A DNA stretch of 64,000 nt from Gammaproteobacteria bacterium (GCA_030426265.1 JAUHYP010000001.1:207054-271053), one strand, 5' to 3'. Numbered from the stretch's first letter, positions 44,528 to 54,682 are shown. Translations and numbers: made by a program. The notes: generated by a model from the sequence alone, not told the origin.

Positions 44528-44554
44528 GCACCCGAAGCCCACACACCCGTCCCC
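44528..44554 (-). repeat. Right arm of 27-bp inverted repeat
   Basis: This is the reverse complement of 44175-44201 (26 of 27). It lies 14 bp beyond the cysH stop and may form part of that gene's 3' end. Confidence 0.75.
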
Positions 44555-44568
44555 GGTCGGGGCCCCCG

Positions 44569-45321
44569 TCAAGCGGGGTAGCGGGCCGGCTCGTGCAAGC
44601 CGCACTCGCGCACGAGGCCGTTGAAGCGCGTGGCTTCGGCGTCCTCGTCGACGCCGGCCGGGCGTGAGCTGTGCCAATCGCCGATGGAGAGGTAGCCCTG
44701 CTCCCAGAGAGGGTGGTAGGGCAGGTCGAAGGCCTTCAGGTAGGTGAAGACGTCCCGGTCGCTCCAGTCGGCCAGCGGGTGGACCTTGTGCACGCCGCCG
44801 TGGGCCTGCAGCACCTGCAGGTTGCGGCGGGTGCTGGCCTGGCCGCGGCGCAGGCCGCTGAACCAAGTGGCGGCGCCCAGTTCGTCCAGGGCTCGGGACA
44901 TGGGTTCGACCTTGGCGAACTGGTTGTAGGCCTCGATGCCTTCGCGACCCTGTTCCCAGCGCCGTCCCCAGCGCGATTCCTGCCATGCGGGCGAGCGCGA
45001 GGGCCCGTAGACCTTCAGGTTCAGATCGAGGCGCTCGGTCAGCGTGTCCACGAAATCGTAGGTTTCGGGAAACAGGTAGCCCGTGTCGATCAGCACGATG
45101 GGAATGTCCGGGACCTGGCGCGTGACCATGTGCAGCATCACCGCCGCCTGGGCGCCGAAGCTGGAGCTCAGGATGTGCGGCCCGGGCAGGAAGTCCAGCG
45201 CCCAGCGCACCCGCTCCTCGGCGTCGAGGCGCTCGAGGCAGGGCTGCACCGAGTCCACCTGGCGGTCGGTCCAGGGCCCGCCGGGGCGGGGTACGCACAG
45301 TTGCAGGGCGGCATCAGGCAT
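44569..45321 (-). CDS. cysH: Phosphoadenylyl-sulfate (PAPS) reductase
   Basis: The 250-residue enzyme reduces activated sulfate to sulfite with thioredoxin. It has the PP-loop-type [29 protein letters not shown], and [13 protein letters not shown]. The C-terminal catalytic cysteine is in ECGLHE (Cys240). The two CC pairs that bind a 4Fe-4S cluster in APS reductases are absent, so PAPS is the likely substrate. The start overlaps the cysI stop by 8 bp; it is the last gene of cysJ-smORF-cysI-cysH. Confidence 0.94.
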   Translation of the reverse strand: MPDAALQLCVPRPGGPWTDRQVDSVQPCLERLDAEERVRWALDFLPGPHILSSSFGAQAAVMLHMVTRQVPDIPIVLIDTGYLFPETYDFVDTLTERLDLNLKVYGPSRSPAWQESRWGRRWEQGREGIEAYNQFAKVEPMSRALDELGAATWFSGLRRGQASTRRNLQVLQAHGGVHKVHPLADWSDRDVFTYLKAFDLPYHPLWEQGYLSIGDWHSSRPAGVDEDAEATRFNGLVRECGLHEPARYPA

Positions 45322-47005
45322 GGGCGGCCTCCTTGGGCGCTCCGGTGAATTCAGGGTGGGTGCGGGCGATGAAGTCCCCGAAGGGCTCGCCGCCGCTCCG
45401 GCCTTTGGCGAAACGGCCGAGCCAGTCGTCGAGGACGGCCAGGATTTCCTGCTCGTCCAGGTTCTCGCCCACCATGCGGTTCAGGCGCGTGCCGTCGACG
45501 GCGGCGCCCAGGTGCAGGTTGTAGTGTCCCGGCGCCTTGCCGACCAGGCCGATCTCGGACAGGTAGGGCCGGGCGCAGCCGTTGGGGCAGCCGGTCATGC
45601 GCACGCCGATGCCTTCGCCGTCCAGGTCGTGGCGTGACAGCAGGCCCTCCACCTTGCCCAGCAGGTCCGGCAGGTAGCGTTCCGCTTCGGCCATGGCCAG
45701 GGAGCAGGTGGGCAGGGCCACGCAGGCCAGGGCCCGAAGGCGCAGCGGCGACAGTCGCTCATGGGTGTCCAGGCCGTGTTCACGAATGATGGCGTCAATG
45801 GCGTCGCGGTCTTCCGCCGCCACGTTGGCGATGGCCACGTTCTGGTTCGGCGTGAGGCGGAACTCGCCCTTCAGGACCTTGGCGATCTCGCGCAGGCCGG
45901 TGAGCTGGCGCGCCCCGGCGTGGTCGGCGATGCGCCCGCTCTGGATGAACAGCAGCAGGTGCCAGCGGCCGTCCTCGGTTTCCTGCCAGCCGTAGCGGTC
46001 ACCGGTGTCGGTGAACACATGCGGCCGGGGCTTGCCGAGGGCGAAGCCGGCGCGGCGCTCGAACTCCTCGCGCAGCCACTCCAGGCCGTGGTCCTCCACG
46101 GTGTATTTGAAGCGCGCGTGCTTGCGGTTGCTGCGGTCGCCGAAGTCACGCTGGATGGTGACGATGGTTTCGCCCACGGCGTTGACCTGATCCGGCGTGC
46201 AGAAGCCCAGCACCTGCGCCAGCAACGGGTAGGTGGCCGGATCGCCATGGGTGACGCCCATACCGCCACCGACGGTGACGTTGAATCCGGCGAGCTGGCC
46301 GTTGTCTTCCACCGCGACATAGCCCAGGTCGTGGGCGAAGACGTCCACGTCGTTCTGCGGCGGGATGGCGAAGGCCACCTTGAACTTCCGCGGCAGGTAG
46401 GTCTTGCCGTAGATGGGCTCGACGTCCGGGGCGCTCACGACCTGTTCCCGGCCGTCGCCACGGTCCAGCCAGATCTCGTGGTAGGCCGTGGTCTGCGGGC
46501 TGAGGTGGGCCGACAGCGCATCGGCGGCCGCCACGGTGTCGCGGTGCACGGCCGACAGTTCCGGCAGGGTGGTGCACATGACGTTGCGGTTCACGTCGCC
46601 GCAGGCGGCCAGGGTGTCCATGAGGACGGCGTCGATGGCCTGCAGGCTGGGCCGCAGGTCGCCCTTGAGCACCCCGTGAAACTGGAAGGCCTGGCGCGTG
46701 GTCAGGCGCAGTGTGCCGTTGGCCCAGGTGTTGGCGATGGCGTCCATGGCCAGCCACTGCTCGGGCGTGCACACCCCGCCCGGTACGCGGGCGCGGATCA
46801 TGAAGCTGTGGTCGGGCGCCAGGTAGCGCTGGCGCCGCTCCTCGCGCACGTCCCGGTCGTCCTGCTGGTAGATGCCGTGGAACTTGCTGAGCTGGGTGTC
46901 CTCCTCCGAGATGGCGCCGGTGGCGGCATCGGCGAGGCTGTCGACCAGCGTTCCGCGCAGGGCGTTGCTGCCGGTCTTGATCTTTTCGACGTCGAACTTG
47001 CTCAT
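45314..47005 (-). CDS. cysI: Sulfite reductase (NADPH) haemoprotein beta subunit
   Basis: The 563-residue protein reduces sulfite to sulfide with sirohaem and a 4Fe-4S cluster. All four cluster cysteines are seen: [17 protein letters not shown] (with the first of them in ACVALPTC) and [31 protein letters not shown]. The N-terminal region has [44 protein letters not shown]. It pairs with CysJ, encoded upstream. Confidence 0.96.
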   Translation of the reverse strand: MSKFDVEKIKTGSNALRGTLVDSLADAATGAISEEDTQLSKFHGIYQQDDRDVREERRQRYLAPDHSFMIRARVPGGVCTPEQWLAMDAIANTWANGTLRLTTRQAFQFHGVLKGDLRPSLQAIDAVLMDTLAACGDVNRNVMCTTLPELSAVHRDTVAAADALSAHLSPQTTAYHEIWLDRGDGREQVVSAPDVEPIYGKTYLPRKFKVAFAIPPQNDVDVFAHDLGYVAVEDNGQLAGFNVTVGGGMGVTHGDPATYPLLAQVLGFCTPDQVNAVGETIVTIQRDFGDRSNRKHARFKYTVEDHGLEWLREEFERRAGFALGKPRPHVFTDTGDRYGWQETEDGRWHLLLFIQSGRIADHAGARQLTGLREIAKVLKGEFRLTPNQNVAIANVAAEDRDAIDAIIREHGLDTHERLSPLRLRALACVALPTCSLAMAEAERYLPDLLGKVEGLLSRHDLDGEGIGVRMTGCPNGCARPYLSEIGLVGKAPGHYNLHLGAAVDGTRLNRMVGENLDEQEILAVLDDWLGRFAKGRSGGEPFGDFIARTHPEFTGAPKEAAHA

Positions 47006-47015
47006 TATTCCGGAC

Positions 47016-47147
47016 TCACAGCGCGGGTCCGCGGCCGCCCAGCCGCGGTCCCCGGGTTTTCAGGCGGGCGACCTCGTCCTCGAAGCGGCGGCGCTGCGCC
47101 AGCCACTCGCGAAGCCTGCCCAGCTGGATGCGGAGAAAGGCGGTCAT
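47016..47147 (-). CDS. Candidate 43-residue small protein coupled to cysJ
   Basis: In the 141-bp cysJ-cysI gap the minus strand has an ORF of 43 codons. Its ATG (47145-47147) shares a base with the cysJ stop (TGATG), and its TGA (47016-47018) lies 10 bp before the cysI ATG. The peptide starts MTAFLRIQLGRLREWLAQ and is rich in Arg and Glu/Asp with a Trp, fitting a short basic amphipathic helix. Its placement, filling the gap exactly with operon-style overlap, supports translation. I recognise no family; it could be chance or only a ribosome bridge to cysI. Confidence 0.5.
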   Translation of the reverse strand: MTAFLRIQLGRLREWLAQRRRFEDEVARLKTRGPRLGGRGPAL

Positions 47148-48946
47148 CAGTACAGGTCCTTGTGCAGGCGCCCGGCGCGGCGTAGATCGGCGACGGCTTC
47201 ACGGGCGGCGTCGCTGTCCGTTCCACGGACGCGCGCCAGCCCCTCCACCAGGGCATCCTGCACGGCATGGCCCATGGCCAGCGCGCCGCAGAGGTAGACG
47301 TGGGCGCCGCGTGCCAGCCACTCGTCCAGGCGCTCGGCCTGCTCGGCGACGATGTGCTGCACGTAGCGCTTTTCCTCCTGGTCGCGCGACCAGGCGGCGT
47401 CGATGCGGCGCACCTGGCCGGTCTCGCGCCATTTCAGCCAGTCGCGCTGGTACAGGAAGTCGGTGCGCAGGTGAGGGTTGCCGAAGATCAGCCAGGCCTC
47501 GTTGTCGCGCCCGTCCGCTTCCAGCTGCTGGGCGAAGGCGCGGTAGGGCGCCACGCCGGTGCCGGCGCCGATCATCACGATCGGCGCGTCGTCCTCCGGC
47601 AGGTGGAAGCGGCGGTTGGGCTCGGCGAAGACGCGCACGCGGGCGCCGGCTTCCAGGTCCAGGTTGAGGTGGCCGCTGGCCAGTCCCTGGCGCGGCGTCG
47701 CGCCGGCCTGGCTGCGCACGGTGGCGACCGTCAGGTGTACTTCCTCCCCCACGTAGTCGGCACTGGAAGCAATCGAGTAGGAACGAGGCGCCAGCGGGCG
47801 CAGGCCGTCCACCAGCGTCTGGGCCTCGGTCTTCCCGGGAAACTCAGTGACCAGGTCGGCGAACTGGCGCGCCTCGATAAAGGCGCTGCGCTCGTTGTCC
47901 CCGAAGGCCTGGAAGGCCTCCAGCAGGTCCGCGCGGCCCGTGGCTCGGGCATAGTTCTCGATGGTGCCGGCATCCAGGCGCGTCAGTTCACGCCGCTGCT
48001 TTAGCGACTCGGCCACGGTCAGGGCTTCGTCGCCGATGCTGACGCGGGCCGCCGGGTCGATGTCCAGCTGCTCCAGGATCTCGGCCACGGTGTCGTCGCG
48101 GTTCGGCGCCCACACGCCCAGGGCGTCGCCGGGGGCGTAGGCCAGGCCGGAACCTTCCAGGGAGAGGGCGATGTGGCGCACGTCCTTGGGCGAGCCGATG
48201 CCGGTGATGGGCCGCAGGTCCAGCACCTCGGCCTCGAAGGGGTTGTCGCGGGTCCAGCTGGGGCTGTTGCGCACCACGCTGAGGCGGGCGGCCGGGCGGG
48301 CGTTCGCGCCGCCGGCCAGGTGGTCGTGCGACCAGGCCAGTACCTCGGTGGCCCAGGCCTCGTAACCCGGGCCATAATCGACGTCGCAATCGACGCGTGT
48401 GCCGAAGCGGCTGGCGCCCAGGGCGGCCAGTCGTTCGTCCAGGCGCACGCCGGCCGCGCAGAAATGGGTGTAGCTCCGGTCGCCCAGGGCCAGGATGCGG
48501 TAGCGCAGCTGCTCCAGGCGCGGGGCGCGCGGTCCGTCCAGGGCCTCGAAGAAGTCGAGCGCCTCTTCCGGCGGGTCGCCCTCGCCGTGGGTGCTGACGA
48601 TGAACACGGCATTGGTCAGCCTGGCCAGTTGCGGCAGGCGCAGGCCGTCCAGCGACGCGGTTTCCACGGTGAGGCCGGCGCCGCGCGCGGTCTCCGCCAG
48701 CCGTTGGGCGAGGGTCTCGCCGTTGCCGGTTTCCGAGCCGTAGAAGACCTGCAGGGTTTCTCCGGCCTGCGCCACGGGCGCGGCGGCGCCGGCCAGCGCA
48801 TCGGCGGGCAAGGCGCGGGAAAGACCGGCGAGGTAGCCGCTCAGCCATAATGACTGGTGCGGTTCCAGGCTTTCGAGGGCACGGTTCAGGGCTTCGAGCT
48901 GCTGCTCGTCGAAGGGCGAGTTGTCGGTACGCAGGGCGCCAAGCAT
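47147..48946 (-). CDS. cysJ: Sulfite reductase (NADPH) flavoprotein alpha subunit
   Basis: The 599-residue protein passes electrons from NADPH through FAD and FMN to CysI. The flavodoxin domain is at about 60-200 (VFYGSETGNGETLAQRLAE; STHGEGDPPEEALDFFEAL). The FAD domain has RSYSIASS, and the NADPH domain has IGAGTGVAPYRAFAQQLEADG with a C-terminal LHKDLY. GAGGAA precedes the ATG. It is the first gene of the cysJIH operon. Confidence 0.95.
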   Translation of the reverse strand: MLGALRTDNSPFDEQQLEALNRALESLEPHQSLWLSGYLAGLSRALPADALAGAAAPVAQAGETLQVFYGSETGNGETLAQRLAETARGAGLTVETASLDGLRLPQLARLTNAVFIVSTHGEGDPPEEALDFFEALDGPRAPRLEQLRYRILALGDRSYTHFCAAGVRLDERLAALGASRFGTRVDCDVDYGPGYEAWATEVLAWSHDHLAGGANARPAARLSVVRNSPSWTRDNPFEAEVLDLRPITGIGSPKDVRHIALSLEGSGLAYAPGDALGVWAPNRDDTVAEILEQLDIDPAARVSIGDEALTVAESLKQRRELTRLDAGTIENYARATGRADLLEAFQAFGDNERSAFIEARQFADLVTEFPGKTEAQTLVDGLRPLAPRSYSIASSADYVGEEVHLTVATVRSQAGATPRQGLASGHLNLDLEAGARVRVFAEPNRRFHLPEDDAPIVMIGAGTGVAPYRAFAQQLEADGRDNEAWLIFGNPHLRTDFLYQRDWLKWRETGQVRRIDAAWSRDQEEKRYVQHIVAEQAERLDEWLARGAHVYLCGALAMGHAVQDALVEGLARVRGTDSDAAREAVADLRRAGRLHKDLY

Positions 48947-49114
48947 GGCGGGTTCCTCAAATTCCGGAACCCAACCCTAAGCAGCGAGGCCGCCGCAGGG
49001 AACGAAGCGTTATTCATGCCGCCATAACGCATCGTCATATGCAGATTTTCGTTTAACCCCGGATCGGGCGCTTCGACGTTCTCTGGAGCATGCAAACAAT
49101 GAAGAGGAATTCCC

Positions 49115-49561
49115 ATGAGTCGCAAATGGAGCATCACCTTGTTCGTGGTCGCGGTGTCACTGTTGCTGGTGGCGGCCGTGTCTGATCCGTCGAAGGAAGC
49201 ACCGGGCGCACAGGATCCGCTGGACGGCAGCCAGTGGTGGGTGGAGGACATCCTCCAGGGCGGGGTCATCGACAACTCGCGCACCACGGTGCACTTCGCC
49301 GAGCCCGGGCGGGTCGCCGGCAGCGGCGGCTGCAACCGATACACGGGCGCGTACGAGCGCGACGGAGCCTCGTTGAGCTTCGGCCCGCTGGCGGGCACCC
49401 GCCGGGCCTGCATCCCGGCCCTGATGGACCAGGAACAGCGCTTCTACCAGGCGATGGCCCGGGTGGTGGCATGGCGCATCGGACCGGAGACGGACCTGCT
49501 GCACCTGTTGGACGAGAACGGCGAGACCGTCATCCGCGCTTCGCGGATCGAGGACGCGTGA
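49115..49561 (+). CDS. META-domain (HslJ-like) exported protein
   Basis: The protein has 148 residues and a signal or membrane anchor (KWSITLFVVAVSLLLVAAVS). A META domain follows (LDGSQWWVEDI...TTVHFAEPGRVAGSGGCNRYTGAYERDGASLSFGPLAGTRRACIPALMDQEQRFYQAM), as in HslJ, a heat-inducible protein linked to novobiocin resistance in E. coli. Two conserved Cys (GGCN and RRAC) may form a disulfide. GAGGAA precedes the ATG. It stands alone, converging on the M16 protease. Confidence 0.85.
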   Translation: MSRKWSITLFVVAVSLLLVAAVSDPSKEAPGAQDPLDGSQWWVEDILQGGVIDNSRTTVHFAEPGRVAGSGGCNRYTGAYERDGASLSFGPLAGTRRACIPALMDQEQRFYQAMARVVAWRIGPETDLLHLLDENGETVIRASRIEDA

Positions 49562-49609
49562 AGCTGGTTATCCCCTGACTTCGAGGGCTGAACCCCTACA
49601 ACCCGACAA

Positions 49610-49634
49610 GGGGGCGGGCTGGGTGCCCGCCCCC
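49610..49634. terminator. Hairpin between META protein and M16 protease genes
   Basis: A 10-bp stem GGGGGCGGGC / GCCCGCCCCC with a 5-base loop sits between convergent stops. There is no T-tract. Confidence 0.5.
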
Positions 49635-49641
49635 CGGGTGA

Positions 49642-52566
49642 TCAGGGCCCGTCCGCGACGTAGCCGTCCTCGTTGAGCTCCACGATGGGAATGCCCAGGG
49701 CCTCGAGATCAGCGCGGATGCTGGCTTCGTCGCCCACCACCACGATGTTGAGGTTCTCGGGCTCGAGCGTTTCGCTCATCAGTTGGTTCAGCGTCTCGCG
49801 GTCCGTTTCGCGGAGGATGGCGTTCTGCTGCGTGCGGTAGTCCAGCGGCAGGTCGTAGCGCAGGATGTTGTTGAGCAGTCCCAGCTTGGAGCCGGGCGTC
49901 TCGTAATTCAGGGCATCCTGCTGGCCGATGGCCGAGCGCATGAAGGCGAACTCGGTCTCGCTCATCCCGTTGGCGTCGTAGTCCTCGAGTTCTTCCAGGA
50001 CCTCTTTCAGGGCATCCGCTGTCGCGTCCTGCCGGACTTCGGACGAGAACACCATGGCGCCGCCTTCCGGTTCGCCCACGAAGAAGGAGCGGGCGCCGTA
50101 GGTATAGCCCTTGTCCTCGCGCAGGTTCAGGTTGATGCGGCTCGAGAAGCTCCCGCCGAGGGGGAAGTTCGCCAGGGAGACCCGGTAGAAGTCACCCAGG
50201 GCGTCGTAGGGCAGGGCTTCCTGGCCCGTGCGCAGGCTGGACTGGGCGGCGCCTTCCTTGTTGACCAGGTAGACGGTGCGGCCCTCGATTTCCGGGCTTT
50301 CCTCGGCGATGGCCGCGCGGATGGGCTCGCTCACTTCCAACTGCGCCAGGCCGTCCACGGCCTGGACGATGGCTTCCTGCGGCAGGCTGGTGCTGACCGT
50401 CACGCCGGTGAGGTGCTGCGGGAAATGCGCCGCGTAATAGCCCTTGACGTCGTCGAGCGTGATGTCCGCCACGGTGCCGGGCAGGCCGCCGGCGGGGAAG
50501 GACAGCGGGTGGTCCGCGCCGCGCATCACCGCGCCCAGGGCGCGGCTGGCCAGGCCCTGGGGTGTCTTGCGCGCCTGCTGCAGGCCCTCGATGGTCTGCT
50601 GCTTCACGCGGGCGAAATCCTCTTCCGCGAAGGCCGGCTTCAGGATGCGTTCCATCATCAGCGGCATGGCCTCGTCGAGGTGCTTGGCCAGGGTGTTCAG
50701 GGTCACCGTGGTCTCGTACTGGCCCGGGCTGACCGACACGCTGGCGCCGATTCGGCCCAGGGCCTCGGCGAACTCCGCGGCGCTGCGTTCCGTGGTGGCT
50801 TCGCCCATCAGCGAGGCCATCAGGGCCGTCAGGCCGGCCTTGCCGCGCGGCTCGTCGCGCTGCCCGACGGTGAAGACGGCCTGCACCGTGACGGTGGGGG
50901 TTTCCTCGTTGGGCACGGCCAGCAGTCGCACGCCATTGGCCAGGGCCACGTCCCACATGGCCGGCAGGGTTACCTGGGGGTTCACGCCGGGGGTGGGCTG
51001 CACGCTGCGGTCGAAGTCGTCCGTCACCGGGCGCAGGGCCAGGCTTTCGCCTTCATCGGCGTAGTGTTCCGGCAGGATGCGCTCGGCGTGGTAGTTCTGC
51101 TCGGCCGCCGCCAACTGGGGCTGGCCGTTGGGCACCACGCTGAGGATCACGGCGGGTTTGCCCTCGATGTACTCGTCGAAGACCCGCTGCACGTCCGCGG
51201 TTTCCACGGCCAGGTAGCGGCGGATTTCCTCGTCGATGCCCTTGGGGCTGCCGGTGTAGGTCTCGAAGGCCGCCAGGGTGGCCACCTTTCCGGCCACGGA
51301 CTGCAGGCCGAACACGCGGCTGGATTCGTAACCGGCCTTGAACTTGACCAGGTCGTCCTCGGTCACGCCGCGCCCGGCGAATTCGACCAGGGTCTCGCGG
51401 ACGGCCTCTTCCATCTGCGGCAGGGTTTCGCCGGAGGCCGGGTTCTGGATCACGATGAACCACATTTCGCAGGCCAGTTCCTTGCAGGCGTGGCTGACGG
51501 AGGCCTGCACGGCGCGGCCGGTCTGCACCAGGCTCTGGTAGAGCAGGGAGTCCTGCCCCTGGCCGAGAATCTCGGCCGCGGCGTCCAGGGCCGCCTCGTC
51601 CGGGTGGTTGCGGTGCACGGTGGGGATCATCAGCGCCAGCGCCGGCAGGTGGATGTTGTCCTCCAGGGTGACGTAACGATCCGAGTCGAGCACGGCCGGT
51701 TGCGGCGGCAGGTTGTCCACGGCGGGACCAGTGGGAATGGGGCCGAAGTACTTCACCACCCATTCCAGGGTCTGTTGCGGGTCGATGTCGCCGCCGATGG
51801 TCAGCACGGCGTTGTTGGGGCCGTACCAGCGCAGGAAGAAGCGCTTGAGATCGTCCAGGTCCGCGCGGTTGAGGTCCTCGATCCAGCCGATCACGGGCCA
51901 GGAGTAAGGATGGCCGTCCGGGTAGGTGGCCGCGTACATGGTCTCCAGGGCCCGCCCGTAGGGCTGGTTGTCGACACGCTGGCCGCGCTCGTTCTTGACC
52001 GTTTCGCGCTGGACCTCGAATTTTTCCTGGGTCACGGCGTCGAGGAACACGCCCATGCGGTCGGCTTCCAGCCACAGCATGGTTTCGAGCTGGTTGGCCG
52101 GGACGGTCTGGTAGTAGTTGGTGCGGTCGGTGTTGGTGGAGCCGTTCAGCGTGCCGCCGGCCTCCTGGACGATGCGGAAGTGCTGCTCGTCACCCACGTT
52201 CACCGAGCCCTGGAACATCATGTGCTCGAAGAAATGCGCGAAGCCGGAACGGCCCGGGTCCTCGCGGTTCGAGCCCACGTGGTAGGTCACGTCCACGTGG
52301 ATCAGCGGATCGGAGTGGTCCTCGTGCAGGACCACGGTCAGGCCGTTGTCCAGCTTGTATTTCTTGTACGGGATGGCGATCTCGGCGCCGTCGCCGTCGA
52401 ATTCGTCGACCAGGGTGACGCCGGCGGGCAGGGCGGCGGTGGTCGTGACAGGCGCTGTCTCGGCGGTGGAGGTCTGGGCCTGTTCGGTCTGGGCCGGGTC
52501 GGGGCCCTGGCCGCAGGCGGCCAGCAGGACCGTGGAAAGAACCAGTGCAATCTGTGTGCGTTGCAT
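49642..52566 (-). CDS. M16-family zinc metallopeptidase lipoprotein (tandem halves)
   Basis: The protein has 974 residues. Lipobox LLAACGQ (Cys18) makes it a lipoprotein. The N-terminal half has the inverted zinc motif HFFEH (HxxEH) in GFAHFFEHMMFQGS with the downstream Glu in FEVQRETVKNERGQRVDNQPYG. The C-terminal half is a second M16 fold without that motif (GKAGLTALMASLMGEATTERSAAEFAEALGRIGA), as in pitrilysin-like single-chain enzymes. It probably degrades peptides in the periplasm. The ATG at 52564-52566 is preferred over one eight codons upstream because the signal peptide then starts MQRTQIALVLS. Confidence 0.9.
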   Translation of the reverse strand: MQRTQIALVLSTVLLAACGQGPDPAQTEQAQTSTAETAPVTTTAALPAGVTLVDEFDGDGAEIAIPYKKYKLDNGLTVVLHEDHSDPLIHVDVTYHVGSNREDPGRSGFAHFFEHMMFQGSVNVGDEQHFRIVQEAGGTLNGSTNTDRTNYYQTVPANQLETMLWLEADRMGVFLDAVTQEKFEVQRETVKNERGQRVDNQPYGRALETMYAATYPDGHPYSWPVIGWIEDLNRADLDDLKRFFLRWYGPNNAVLTIGGDIDPQQTLEWVVKYFGPIPTGPAVDNLPPQPAVLDSDRYVTLEDNIHLPALALMIPTVHRNHPDEAALDAAAEILGQGQDSLLYQSLVQTGRAVQASVSHACKELACEMWFIVIQNPASGETLPQMEEAVRETLVEFAGRGVTEDDLVKFKAGYESSRVFGLQSVAGKVATLAAFETYTGSPKGIDEEIRRYLAVETADVQRVFDEYIEGKPAVILSVVPNGQPQLAAAEQNYHAERILPEHYADEGESLALRPVTDDFDRSVQPTPGVNPQVTLPAMWDVALANGVRLLAVPNEETPTVTVQAVFTVGQRDEPRGKAGLTALMASLMGEATTERSAAEFAEALGRIGASVSVSPGQYETTVTLNTLAKHLDEAMPLMMERILKPAFAEEDFARVKQQTIEGLQQARKTPQGLASRALGAVMRGADHPLSFPAGGLPGTVADITLDDVKGYYAAHFPQHLTGVTVSTSLPQEAIVQAVDGLAQLEVSEPIRAAIAEESPEIEGRTVYLVNKEGAAQSSLRTGQEALPYDALGDFYRVSLANFPLGGSFSSRINLNLREDKGYTYGARSFFVGEPEGGAMVFSSEVRQDATADALKEVLEELEDYDANGMSETEFAFMRSAIGQQDALNYETPGSKLGLLNNILRYDLPLDYRTQQNAILRETDRETLNQLMSETLEPENLNIVVVGDEASIRADLEALGIPIVELNEDGYVADGP

Positions 52567-52724
52567 GTCGGGAGGGACTCCGTACGGCATTTCGAGAGGC
52601 CGGGGAGGGTATCACAGGCGCTGTGAACGGCCATGCTCCGAAGGTCACGGCACGATGCACTGCCCGGGCGCATTCCGGCGGGACTTGGCCTAGACTTGAA
52701 CCATCACCTTTCGGGGGACGGATC

Positions 52725-54647
52725 ATGCGCAAGACCCTGCTGTACGCCTCGCTCATTCCCTTGTTGGCCGCCTGTGCACAGGAAGCCGATCCGCCGGCGC
52801 CCGAAACGGCCGCCGAAGCTGCGGTGCCTGCCGAGACCCTCGAGACGCCGGCGCCCGGCCCTGCCGTCTCCGAAATGGTCGCGGACGAGATTCCGCGCCG
52901 CGCCTTTTTCGGCGATACCCACGTACACACCGGCTGGTCCGCCGACGCGGGCATGGACGGCGCCGTGACTTCGCCCGAAGACGCCTATCGCTTCGCCCTG
53001 GGACAGGAAGTGACTTCCAATTCCGGGCTGAAGGCGCAGCTGGGCCGACCCTACGACTGGTTCATGGTGACCGACCACTCCGACGGCATGGGCACCATCA
53101 ACGAGATCCTCGCCGGCAACCCGGAAATGATCGCCGACGAGACGATCAAGCGCTGGTACGAGGCCCTGACCTCCGGCGACGAGAAGCGCGCCGCCGCGGC
53201 CAAGAGCGAACTGGTCGTGATGCAGTCGGAAGAACGCCTGCCAGCCGTCGTCATGGATCCCAAGTGGATGAAGTCGGCCTGGGAAAAGACCGTGCAGGCC
53301 GCCGAGGACTTCTACGACCCGGGTACCTTCACGACGTTCATCGCCTACGAGTGGACCGTGAATGCCGGCGGTGGCGACAACCTCCATCGCAACGTTATCT
53401 TCAAGGGCACCGGCGACCAGGCCCTGCAAGTGCTGCCACTCACCACCTTCGAAACCCAGGACCCGGAAAAGCTCTGGGAGTGGATGGCGAATTACGAGGC
53501 GAAGACCGGTGACAGCCTCCATGCCATCCCCCACAACGGCAACATGTCCAACGGGCGCATGTTCGAGGAAAGCCGCTTCGACGGCTCCCCGATGACGCCG
53601 GACTGGGCCGAACAGCGGCAGAAGTACGAGCGCTTGTACGAGGTCACCCAGATCAAGGGACAGAGCGAATCCCACCCGATGCTGTCGCCGGATGACGAGT
53701 TTTCCGACTGGGACCTGTGGGACCGCGGCAACCTGATTCTCAACCCCAAGCCCGAAGGGGCGCTCCCGTACGAGTACTGGCGTCCGGCGCTGGCGGCGGG
53801 TCTTCGTCTCGAGGACTCCCTGGGCGCCAACCCCTTCAAGTACGGCGCCAACGCGGGTACCGACACGCACACGGGCCTCTCCAGTACCGAAGAGGGTAAC
53901 TTCTTCGGCAAGTTCAAGACCCTGGAACCCACCAACATCGAGCGGTGGGATTTTCCCCTGCTCACCGGTCCTACCGACGCCTACATGGGCTGGGAAATGG
54001 CCGCTTCGGGCGTAACGGGCGTCTGGTCCACCGAAAACACGCGCGAAGCGATCTGGGACGCCATGTACCGTCGCGAGACCTTCGCCACCTCCGGCCCGCG
54101 CATGAGCGTGCGTTTCTTTGGCGGTTACGACTTCGCAGAATCCGACTTCGACGGCGACTGGGTCGCGAAGGGCTACGCGGACGGCGTGCCCATGGGCGCG
54201 GACCTGGCGTCCGGGCCGGAAGGGGCGGCGCCGAGCTTCCTGGTCGCCGCCATGAAGGACCCGGAAAGCGGCGGGCTGGACCGCGTCCAGGTGATCAAGG
54301 TCTGGGTGGATGCCGAGGGCCAGGCGCAGGAGCGCATCTACGACCTGGCCTGGTCCGGCGAGCGCCAACCGGGCCCTGACGGCAAGCTGCCGGCCGTGGA
54401 AAGCACGGTGAACCCCGAATCGGCGACCTTCGACACCACGGCCGGTGCGGCCCAACTCACCGCCGCCTGGACCGACCCGGAATTCGACCCCTCCATCAAG
54501 GCCGTGTACTACGTGCGGGTGCTGGAGATTCCGACACCGCGCTGGACCCTGTACGATCAGGTCAACCTGGGCGCCGAACCGGGACCGGATGTGCCCCTGG
54601 TACACCAGGAACGGGCGTTCTCCTCGCCGATCTGGTACACGCCCTGA
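52725..54647 (+). CDS. DUF3604 lipoprotein
   Basis: The protein has 640 residues, with lipobox LLAACAQ (Cys17). DUF3604 signatures are visible: RRAFFGDTHVHTGWSADA with a PHP-like HxH metal site, WFMVTDHSDGMG, FIAYEWTVNAGGGDNLHRNVIF, HAIPHNGNMSNG and YGANAGTDTHTG. The family is thought to be metal-dependent hydrolases of the PHP type, but the substrate is unknown. GGGGGA precedes the ATG. An outer-membrane-type gene follows after 35 bp and may share the transcript. Confidence 0.85.
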   Translation: MRKTLLYASLIPLLAACAQEADPPAPETAAEAAVPAETLETPAPGPAVSEMVADEIPRRAFFGDTHVHTGWSADAGMDGAVTSPEDAYRFALGQEVTSNSGLKAQLGRPYDWFMVTDHSDGMGTINEILAGNPEMIADETIKRWYEALTSGDEKRAAAAKSELVVMQSEERLPAVVMDPKWMKSAWEKTVQAAEDFYDPGTFTTFIAYEWTVNAGGGDNLHRNVIFKGTGDQALQVLPLTTFETQDPEKLWEWMANYEAKTGDSLHAIPHNGNMSNGRMFEESRFDGSPMTPDWAEQRQKYERLYEVTQIKGQSESHPMLSPDDEFSDWDLWDRGNLILNPKPEGALPYEYWRPALAAGLRLEDSLGANPFKYGANAGTDTHTGLSSTEEGNFFGKFKTLEPTNIERWDFPLLTGPTDAYMGWEMAASGVTGVWSTENTREAIWDAMYRRETFATSGPRMSVRFFGGYDFAESDFDGDWVAKGYADGVPMGADLASGPEGAAPSFLVAAMKDPESGGLDRVQVIKVWVDAEGQAQERIYDLAWSGERQPGPDGKLPAVESTVNPESATFDTTAGAAQLTAAWTDPEFDPSIKAVYYVRVLEIPTPRWTLYDQVNLGAEPGPDVPLVHQERAFSSPIWYTP

Positions 54648-54682
54648 CGTTCAGCGACTCAGACTCACTCCGGGAAGTGAAC

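Larger units (their letters stand above)
43786..44568. other. Gene-free, repeat-rich gap between cysB and cysH
   Basis: This 783-bp stretch carries no convincing gene. Most of it is two inverted copies of a ~200-bp structured repeat and a 27-bp inverted repeat around the second copy, listed separately. Open frames here change between the two copies and do not look coding. Confidence 0.75.

Noticed and set aside
44005-44667. A 220-codon plus-strand open frame across the repeat region
   Set aside because: It runs through both inverted repeats and into the antisense of cysH, has no recognisable domain and no good start, and the repeats covary as structure, not as codons.
49783-52626. A 947-codon open frame on the plus strand opposite the M16 protease
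   Set aside because: It is fully antisense to a protein with zinc motif and lipobox; the composition is repetitive and no family is recognisable.
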